NCBI GenBank assembly: GCA_024803745.1
Contig: JANJXV010000024.1
Span: 16,377,927-16,441,926 of the forward strand
DNA: 64,000 nt
Source: Megascapheus bottae
Lineage: Eukaryota > Chordata > Mammalia > Rodentia > Geomyidae
Direction of reading: 5' to 3'
A program made the position numbers and the translations under genes. The notes under the pieces are model-generated. The model did not search any database. It had not been told where the DNA came from and saw nothing but the letters and a program-made list of their open reading frames with translations. Shown piece after piece: positions 56,178 through 64,000 of the stretch (positions are counted from its first letter, which is position 1; the number at the start of each line of letters is the position of its first letter).

Positions 56178-56715
56178 AGGGTCTCTGATGAAAGGAGTCT
56201 GACACAAAAGTGAAAGTTAAAAAGAGTTTAATTCTGCACCCAGCATCAAGAATCACTGGTCAGGGATGCCTCTAAGATGTGAGTGATAGAGCGACCCCCC
56301 CTAATCTTACAGGCTACTTTTATAGGCCATCAGCCACATGGTTGGGCTTGGCCATACACAGGTGGCCAATGGAATCTCAGCATACTTAAGTGACAGCTGG
56401 GCCAACCACTGACACCTTTGCTGTGTGAGCTGACCTATCATCTCGGTTGGCTTCCAGGGCACTGCTCTGATGACAAAAGAAAGGGAGGGAGCTTCCTGGC
56501 AGGCAGAAAGGGTAGTGTGGGGGAGGAACTCTGGTAACTCCACCTGGTTAAGCTGCTCTTAATCTGAGCTCTGTTATCAGGGAATTTACAGACCCCAGCT
56601 TGAGTCAACTACTCCTTTGTCATGAAGACAGGAAATGCCTGGGGAGGGAAAGGAAGTCTCAAAGGGGTCTCTACATTTAGGGGAAATCAAGAAAGGGGTC
56701 CTTTCAACCATGTTT
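56178..56715 (-). mobile_element. Class I (gammaretrovirus-like) ERV LTR
   Basis: On the minus strand it starts TGAAAGGACCCCTTTC, like gammaretroviral LTRs. It carries CCTATAAAAGTAGCC, then ATTAAA and a U5-like GTGTCAGACTCC, and ends near CCCTAATA. It is followed by TTGGGGGACTGG, faintly like a tRNA-Pro primer-binding site. No viral coding sequence was seen nearby. The start may be a few bases off. Confidence 0.55.
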
Positions 56716-57764
56716 GTGATTTGACAGGCTCTGGGTAGAGGAGGCTTCTAATAACTTCCAGGAGAGAAAACCTCACAAGCTCAGCCCTATGCAAGTTTTC
56801 ATAATATTTAAGAGAAAGTGTTGACTATTGCCTGAGCTCCTATTCTCATTGTCATGGAAGATTCACCTCTACTCTTTTCATGGATTGTTCTGGATCCTGA
56901 ATAGAAGGTGGCATTGTCGCTTCCTCACAGGCCTTGTGTGCAAGGCTGTGGGTAATCTCTGTTGTTTTGCCTTCTGTGCTCTTCAGCTTGGCCCTGTCTT
57001 GAGTGAGATGTGAGGCCCCTGGAGGAAACGGAAATGGATTTGCTCAGCAAGACTTGGAGCAACAGATGAGGACGCTGCTGAGACCCCGCCTGGACGGCTC
57101 TGCTCAGCTCCAAGCATCTCATTACCAGCCAGGTACAAACACGCTGCATGTTGGAGGGGAGGTGGGGGGAGCAACAAGAGTGATGGAGGAAGACAGCTTG
57201 ATTTATGAAGCAAGATGAAAAGAGCTGAGCAGGTAGAGTGAAGTAAATGATGATAGCTGGGAACTCAGGGACCATCTCCTTAGATGTGAAAGTTGTAAAC
57301 AGTCAGCAGAGTAAGAATTATTGTGGTTGGAGCTAAGAAGTATAACAAAGAGTAATGAAAAGGAATTTATAATAATGGGCTGTAATTTTATACCTATTCC
57401 TATACCAAGAACCTTCAAAACATTTTATAGCTAAGTATAAGATACATGCTGCCACGGGGTGTTTTCAGACTGTAAAGTGGCTGGTAATTTAGCCAAAGCC
57501 TTCACAAGAAATAGTATTTAGTGAAATGATAACCGGCACTTGGTATATAAAAGAGATCTGGCTTTGATTTGCCTGCTGCCCTTTTTTCACAGGCATGGGG
57601 TAGGTAGAGAATGGTGTGGTTTTGTAGAAATAAGACCACTTCCCAGGTTTTCTGAAGGAATACCCAGTTCAACCTGCATTTTTACAGAGAAAAAGAAGGA
57701 GGAGATCTGTGGTCGGAAGATACCGTGGAAGGTTTAGCTCCTAATCTGGTATTAAATTTGTGGC
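56716..57764. other. Intergenic, no gene seen
   Basis: Several short overlapping frames on both strands near 56925-57275, none with family motifs. No repeat identified. Confidence 0.45.
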
Positions 57765-58062
57765 TTTGTGATTTGGTCCATTTTGGACTGCTATGAAAAT
57801 ATCGTAGACTACCTGGTTTATAAACTATAGAAATGTACTGCTCAAAGTTGTGAAGCCTGGAAGTCCAAAATCAAGGCACTGGTCGATTCTGTTTGGTAAC
57901 GGACTGCCTTCTCATGGAAGGTGTCTTTTGCCATGTTTTAAAGCTCTCTTATGCCTCTCTGATAAAGTTACTAATTCCACAGGTCCATATGAGCCCATCA
58001 CTTCCTGCTTCTTAGTTGGGATTTTCAGTGTATAAATTGGGGAGAGGGCACTGATACTCAGC
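57765..58062 (-). mobile_element. Probable MaLR-like LTR relic
   Basis: TTTTGGACTGCTATGAAAAT, GAAGCCTGGAAGTCCAAAAT and CATGGAAGGTGTC match from memory the reverse complement of a common MaLR-type LTR. No flanking duplication was identified. Confidence 0.45.
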
Positions 58063-58157
58063 TCAGAGCACTGATGGAGTAGGGTGGGGCTCTCCATCCT
58101 GTTCCTATGCAGACTGAAACTGTAGATTTAGCCAGATACTTTCTTCCATGAACAAGT

Positions 58158-58162
58158 TCACC

Positions 58163-58194
<32 letters not shown>

Positions 58195-58252
58195 TATCAT
58201 CATTATTATTATTATTATTAGTAGTAGTAGTAGTAATAGTAAAAGTAGTAGT
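58158..58252. repeat. Compound trinucleotide repeat
   Basis: Four consecutive trinucleotide runs: CAC, then ATC, then ATT, then AGT. Each next unit differs from the previous by one base. It abuts a reverse SINE tail. Confidence 0.95.
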
Positions 58253-58255
58253 AAA

Positions 58256-58470
58256 TGGTGGTGATCCTGGGACTTGCTCAGGGCCTGGGTGCTATCCTTG
58301 AGCTTTTTTGCTCAAGGCTAGCACTCTACCACTTTGAGCCACAGTGCCGCTTCCCATTTTCTAAGAGTCTCATGGATTTTTCTGCCCAGGCTGGCTTTGA
58401 ACAGTGATTCTCAGATCTCAGCCTCCTGAGTAGCTAGGATTACAAGTATGAGACACTAATGCCTGGCTAC
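58256..58470 (-). mobile_element. Composite B1-ID SINE
   Basis: GATCCTGGGACTTGCTCAGG, GCTTTTTTGCTCAAGGCTAG, CAGATCTCAGCCTCCTGAGT and AATGCCTGGC. Its tail side abuts the compound trinucleotide repeat at 58158-58252. Confidence 0.85.
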
Positions 58471-59812
58471 CACCTCTATTATAGTCCTAATTCTCTGTTC
58501 CCTCCTTTCAGTGCTTAATAATTATATATGTATATTTATATACATAACACATATACAACTTAAAGGGAATCTACAGTATAAAAATGATATCTTAAAATAA
58601 ATCAGACATGTCAGGAATCTGATTTACATCCAAAGTTCCATTCCTGAGCTCTCAGAGCTTTGTTTGGTCCTTGGGCATCACCTACCAGAGTCCAAATTTT
58701 ATGTCTCTAAGCTCCTTGCTTCCCATACTGAACAAACTTATAGCAGTCATAAAGGGACTATAAAGAAACTTTTCATGCAGAATTGGGTAAGTGTATAAAG
58801 TAATGATCTCATTATAGAAAAATCTATAAATCTGGGCCAACTCCCCTCAGCCACTAATTACAGGTAGCTGAAACCTCTAGCAAGGATTATTTGCACAATA
58901 TATACTTCATTGGCTGTGAACTTCGGTGTTGCAAGTAGCTGGGGAAGAGAGAGCGAGGCTTTGTTGCTAGGCTTTTCCTACCTTCCATCTGGTAAAGATT
59001 CTTAATGGCCATACACATGGCTGGTAAGGCAGTTTTCAACCTAAGCTTTCACTGATCATTTTCAACCTGTAATTTGCTGATGCGCCAAGAGAATTTCGAG
59101 ATTTCCCCCTTGAGTTCCCTGATTGGCTGGTGTCAGCATCATTTTTATTTTTATTTTGTAATGAATCTACAGCAGCTGGGAAGAGCAATAGTATGAAGAT
59201 CTTAAGGAGGCAGACGTAGTTCCTGACCCAAGGCCTCGAGACTGTTGGACAGAGGGGTTGACAATGGTGGCAGTCCTGGGACATGAGGTCAGGACAGACT
59301 ATCACTTGGGCATTGGGGACCATATTTTCATTCCCAGGGAGTTCAAGGTCATTTGATCAAGAGGGACTCCAAAGGTGGACCTGCTACAGGAAGAACGTGT
59401 TACAAAGCCTGAATGATAAAGAGAACATTTGAGGTTGACTTTTCCTCCATTAGCAACCGGATACCATTCCTATTCATCCACTGCTTCATTGTTGCAGACA
59501 GCTTTGCCCTGTCTAACACTTCCATCTGTAGGCCAGCCTACATCGTCCTTCTTATGACCATGAGATATAGACAAAATAAAAACAGAACCAAGATTCCAGA
59601 GGCTATTGGCTTCTTTCCCTTTGTAGTCATTTTCCTTATGGACCTGGATGTCCTTTGGAAGTTCAGATTAGAGATGAAAAAAAAAAAAAAAAAGAAGAAG
59701 ACAAAGAAGCAGTAGCAACAGCAGCAGCAGCAGCTAGATGCCAGCAAGGAAGCATCTGTTAAGAAAACTTCCTTCCCAACTAAAGTATGTAATTGTATTT
59801 GTCACCTTTGTA
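58471..59812. other. Intergenic, no gene supported
   Basis: A 100-codon frame (59413-59715) ends in a poly-Lys A-run and has no recognisable family. A short CAG run lies at 59716-59733. Confidence 0.45.
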
Positions 59813-59893
59813 CTTTTTTTTTGTAGTACTGCAGTTTGAACTCAGGGCCTTGTGCTAACTAGTTCACTTGAATTACTCCTCCAACCCTTTTAA
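59813..59893 (-). mobile_element. ID-like SINE fragment
   Basis: T-run, GTACTGCAGTTTGAACTCAG and GGCCTTGTGCTAACTAG. A diverged reverse monomer just before the young L1. Confidence 0.5.
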
Positions 59894-59897
59894 CTTC

Positions 59898-61396
59898 AAG
59901 ATTATTTACTTGCTTGTGCTGGCAGAACTGGTTAAGCACCTGCAGAAAACTAAAGTTGGATCCTTCTTTGTCACCTTGCACTAGAATTAACTCCAAATGG
60001 ATCAAAGACCTGAGGTAAAAGCTGACACACTGAAAACTTTACAGGAAGGAATAGGAGATACACTAGGCCTCCTTGGCACAGGTCGAAACTTTCTTAATAA
60101 GGACCAAGAATCACAACAAATCAGAGAAAGGCTGGATAAGTGGGACTGCATTAAACTGCAGAGCTTTTGTATGGCAAAGGACATAGCTAGTAAATTAATT
60201 AGGAAGCCTACAGAGTGGGAGAAGATCTTAACCAACCAAACAACGGACAAAGGCCTCATATCTAAAATATATCAACAACTCAAAAAATTGAATCACTCCA
60301 AAACTAACCTCCAAAGTAACAACCATCCCATTAAAAAATGGGCCAAAGACTTAAAGAGAGTCTTCTCTGAAGAAGAAACAAAAATGGCCTATAGACACAT
60401 GAAGAAATGCTCAACATCTCTGGTCATAAAAGAAATGCAAACCAAAACAACTCTAAGATTCCACCTCACTCCAGCTAGAATGGCCAGGATCAGGAAAACG
60501 AATGACAACAGATGCTGGAGGGGATGTGGCCAGGAGGGATCACTACTACACTGTTGGTGGGAGTGCAAACTCATTCAACCACTATGGAAAGCAGTGTGGC
60601 AGTGCCTCAAAAGGCTAAACATAGAACTCCCCTATGACCCAGCAATTCCACTACTTGGCATTTACCCAACCATCCAGAAACAAGGGCATACTAAATCCAC
60701 TAGCACAACAATGTTCATTGCAGCACTATTCACCATAGCAAAGATATGGAACCAACCTAGATGTCCCTCAGTTGATGAGTGGATCAACAAGTTGTGGTAT
60801 TTGTACACAATGGAATTCTATGCTGCTGTCAGAAAGAATGACATCGCCCCATTTGTTAGGAAATGGAAAGACTTAGAAAAAATCATATTAAGTGAAATAA
60901 GCCAGACTCAAAGGAACTTAGGCTCAATGGTTTCCCTCATTCGTCATAATCAGTAGAAACCTTGGGCTCTACTAGCAGAGATCTGCAATAGAGCAAAATC
61001 TTGATACATAAGGCCATATAATGTGAAGCTAATTGAAAGGACCTCTAGGATATTGAAACAAAAGCTATATAATGAATGATTGTTGTCCTTAATGTACTAT
61101 GTTGTTTCTCATCTCCTTTGCTGTCCCTTGGTTATCTCATATTGGTATAGTATCTCACTTTGTTATCTGATATATTGAATTTATTTGTATTTGGATATTT
61201 GAAATTTGATAGGGAAGGGGGGAAAACCAAGACGGGTGGGGGGTGTGGGGGGGGGAGGGAAATGGGTACCAAGACATGTGAAAGGGTATCAGTGTATGTG
61301 AATTAATGCACCTTCTATCTGGCAAATATCATGTAACCCTTTTACTAATTACAATAAAAAAAAGAAAAACCCCACAAAAAGATTATTTACTTGCTT
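59898..61396 (+). mobile_element. Young 5'-truncated LINE-1 with 18-bp TSD
   Basis: The element spans 59916-61378. The 18-bp target-site duplication AAGATTATTTACTTGCTT occurs perfectly at 59898-59915 and 61379-61396. It holds the C-terminal part of L1 ORF2, then a 3' UTR with a G-rich tract (61231-61259) and the end ACTAATTACAATAAAA. A-rich bases close it. The perfect TSD and long open frame argue for a recent insertion. Confidence 0.93.
59997..60956 (+). pseudogene. L1 ORF2 C-terminal fragment (open, 319 aa)
   Basis: This is the C-terminal end of the L1 ORF2 protein; the endonuclease and reverse-transcriptase domains are missing. The Zn-knuckle [18 protein letters not shown] (C-x3-C-x7-H-x4-C) starts near residue 172. 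It is followed by typical ORF2 tail motifs (YDPAIPLLGIYP, MEFYAAVRKNDIAPF, SEISQTQRNLGSM). The frame is uninterrupted to the stop, but without the N-terminal domains it cannot retrotranspose, and its first Met is internal to the original protein. Confidence 0.9.
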
Positions 61397-62052
61397 ATTC
61401 AATAATTTATCAAAAATAGCAATTTCTTAATTGTAACATGTAATAAAGAAATTAATAAAAATAGTTTGAATTCTCCTACCCATCAACTGTCATATCACAT
61501 TGTGACCATGCACAGCTAATTTGTTGCGATGACACTGTGCTAACTTTTCCCGGAGATCCACTTGACCTTTATATTCCGTATAGCTGGGATGAAAGGGGTA
61601 AGCAAAGACTGGGTTACATTTCACTTAAAAGAAGTACTTCATAGCCTCTCTCTGGCATGTCTGAAGTGCCAGCACCATAACTCTTCACCATAACAGTGAA
61701 GTCATTATAAAGTTAACTTGGGGTTACTTGAACACAAACACTGTGGTACCCCGATAGTTTATTTGAAAAGGGAGAGGGCTATTCATTGAGGCGAAGTGAC
61801 CTAGTGGTGAGTAGTGCATACAACATGGATACAGTGGACAAAAGGATGATTCATTTCCAGGAAGGAATACAGCAGGATGGTTCAAGATCTTATTGTGATA
61901 CTCAGAGGAGCAGACAATTAGAATCTTGCAAATTACTTATTTCTATATCTGCCTAAGAGTGACTGAAACAGTGGAAATCAAAACCATGCTCTCTTCTCTG
62001 TCTCCTACTGACATTGTCAGATAAGATACTTGTTCTAAGGCTTCCCATGGGA
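61397..62052. other. Intergenic, no feature seen
   Basis: Sequence after the young L1. No coding signal or clear repeat. Confidence 0.5.
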
Positions 62053-62196
62053 CCAATTGATTCTTTAATTTTTTTTTAATTGTACTGTATAAAGGAGTTA
62101 CAGTTACATTTGCCAGATAGTAGGTGTATTACTTCTCACACACTGATTCGCCTTCTCATGTTTTTTCCCCATTTCCCTCCCCCACCCCAATTGATT
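62053..62196 (-). mobile_element. LINE-1 3' end, minus strand
   Basis: CCAATTGATT is repeated at 62053-62062 and 62187-62196. Between them is T-rich sequence followed by the reverse complement of an L1 3' UTR (GCCAGATAGTAGGTG, CTTCTCATGTTTTTTCCCC). Only about 125 bp was inserted. Confidence 0.75.
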
Positions 62197-62299
62197 ATCT
62201 TTTGAGTTCAATCTTGTGCCAAGATAGGCCTTCAACAGGACAGTCAGTTAACCCCAGGATGAGCAGTCAATACCTGTTTCATGTATCCTAGACACTGCC

Positions 62300-62425
62300 T
62301 GAACCCTTAAAAAACACCTCATGTGCATTCACTCACTTAGCCGTTCCTGTGAGGATACATTCAATCCCATTTCACCACTGAAGAAGCTGAGGCTTCATGT
62401 GGGGCATTGCAAGTGTGAGGCAGAG
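62300..62425 (+). mobile_element. MIR relic
   Basis: CCCATTTCACCACTGAAGAA and GCTGAGGCTTCATGTGGGGC resemble the MIR core. The short frames overlapping it are not genes. Confidence 0.5.
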
Positions 62426-62995
62426 ATAATGGGGTTGGGTGGAAGCCGGGCTTCTGCCCGAGTTCAGAGGCTAGGCTCTCTCCCTCCCTCCCTTCCTGGA
62501 GCCTTCTTCCTTCTCTGTTACAGAGCAGGCTCTGTCCTTGGAAGACAGCTATAATCCTCCCCAAGTGCGGAGGCTGCAGGGGATCAGCACACAGCCAGGG
62601 AGTGTGTGGTAAGGTTGTGGAACAGGAGAACTGCTTGAGTAGCATGCACATTCTTCCCATCATGCACCTGTGCTGGGCCAGGGGATGAGGTCAGTCCTCT
62701 CCTCTTTGGAATTCAGGAGGCATGAGAAGAATGCACTTCTGAGTTCATAGTTACCTTCACCAGTGAAGAATCTCACAGCCTAATAATTTCTTCAGGGACT
62801 TGGCAATACCTCGGCGAAGGACCTAAAACTTGGAACAATGACCAGGCAGCAAAGAAAAGCAGCAAATCTAGTCCCACATGGTCCCACATGGGACTAGATA
62901 AATAATTGTCATTCAGGGACAGAAATAGAAGGGCATCTGGTTCCTAGATTGAGTATATATTCCAAACAATGCTTCAGATGACTGTTTTGTGTGTG

Positions 62996-63226
62996 TGCTC
63001 ATCCTGGGGCTTGAACTCAGGGTCTGGATGCTGTCCCTGAACCCTTCTGTCCAAGGATAGCTCCCCATCATGTCAGCCACAACTCTACTTCCAGCTCTTT
63101 TTTTTTTCTTGTTATTAATTAGACTTATCTCACAAACTTTGCTACCTGGGCTGGCTTTGAACCTTGATCCTCAGATCTCAGGCTCCTGAGTAGCTAGGAT
63201 TACAGGTGTGAGCCACTGTCATCTAC
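62996..63226 (-). mobile_element. Composite B1-ID SINE
   Basis: TGCTCATCCTGGGGCTTGAA, CTGGCTTTGAACCTTGATCC and GGATTACAGGTGTGAGCCAC in reverse orientation. Confidence 0.82.
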
Positions 63227-63887
63227 CTTCAGATCACTTTTGATGAATTTACAAGTCCCCTCAGCCTAGAATAGCAAGGAGAGCTGCTGTCCATCATAAA
63301 CACAGCCCCACCTACACTTCTAGAACAAGAGCATAGCATCAGAGAGAGATGAATAGTCGAAACTACACTGGAGGAAAGTTTGAAAGCTTACCTAATCTAT
63401 TCCCCTCAGTCATGGGAGGCAGGTTCATTCTACTTTCAGAGACCTTCCCCACACCTCCCACCATCTGAGAAACACCTTCTGCAAGCTCTCTTTAGATAGA
63501 GCTATTGCAGTGTTAACAGCTCTCGCTGGCTGGAAGTTGAATCTCCTGATTCATCACCTGCCACACTAAATACAAGAATGGATGCCCTTTACCTTCCTTG
63601 ACATGAGGCAGTCTGCTGGTAACGTTGGCTCCGAATTTTGGAAAAGGAGACTGCAGGAAAACTGAGTGCTAATAGACTAACCTAAAGAAAGATGGAGGAT
63701 GAGCTGGGATGGTGGAAGGTTGGGCTGGACTGAGCCTAAGTGGGACAGGTAAGGGGCCAGAGATAGAGAGGCTGAGATGTTGTAGCTGGGAAGAGTTGCT
63801 TTGAAACACGTTAGGGAAAATTTCTGGAATTCTGACCCAGTAGATTTGAGGAAGGACGGGTAAGCTTATTCAAGAATATGAAAATGT

Positions 63888-64000
63888 AGCCAGGCTCTTG
63901 CCTATAATCCCAGCAACTCAGGGGGCTTGGATCTGAGGATGGCCGTTCAAAGCCGACTCAAGCAAGGAAAAAAAGTCTGTGGGACTCATCTCCAATTAAC
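63888..64000 (+). mobile_element. Composite B1-ID SINE, cut by window end
   Basis: GTAGCCAGGCTCTTGCCTAT, CAACTCAGGGGGCTTGGATC and CTCATCTCCAATTAAC. The ID-like tail lies outside the window. Confidence 0.8.

Noticed and set aside
59413..59715. 100-codon frame with a lysine-rich end
   Set aside because: The lysines come from an A-run. There are no motifs and no splice or promoter context.

Overview
This window is mammalian nuclear DNA, most likely from a rodent. The evidence is split genes with GT/GC-AG introns, a CpG-island promoter, LINE-1 copies ending in A-rich tails and flanked by target-site duplications, and many copies of two SINE families: a tRNA/ID-like dimer, and a composite of a B1 (7SL-like) head with an ID-like tail. 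These SINEs resemble those of Geomyoidea/Heteromyidae (kangaroo rats, pocket mice). That assignment is from memory and is an inference. No bacterial gene, CRISPR array, tRNA or rRNA gene was seen.

Genes. The one complete gene is SLC35B4 on the minus strand (coding span 43221 down to 25853). It has ten coding exons that join in phase to 996 nt (331 codons plus stop), giving a Golgi/ER UDP-xylose / UDP-N-acetylglucosamine transporter. Its start codon lies in a CpG island (about 42640-43590) with two ZNF143/Staf-like motifs and an ATF/CREB-like site upstream. At the left edge, on the plus strand, a probable terminal exon (1448-1578) and a weaker penultimate exon (1015-1087) lie tail-to-tail with SLC35B4. 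This is where LRGUK lies in other mammals, so I call them LRGUK by context.

Layout. 1-1.6 kb: end of the LRGUK-like gene. 1.6-25.8 kb: intergenic DNA with MaLR, HAL1/L1-like, L1 and SINE copies and long AT-rich stretches. 25.8-43.2 kb: SLC35B4, whose introns hold many SINEs, a twin-primed (5'-inverted) L1 in intron 6, a reverse L1 tail in intron 4, and in intron 1 a 2-kb CATG-rich tandem array with a looser higher-order organisation. 43.2-43.6 kb: promoter. 43.6-64 kb: upstream intergenic DNA with microsatellites, MER5, L2 and MIR relics, an old L1 split by a MaLR LTR, two class I ERV-like solo LTRs, a young 5'-truncated L1 with a perfect 18-bp target-site duplication, and more SINEs.

No new biological system was recognised. 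The most noteworthy items are the intron-1 array, the GC-AG intron of SLC35B4, the twin-primed L1, and a CpG-rich LTR inserted into a SINE. Nearly all other long open frames are repeat-derived or chance.
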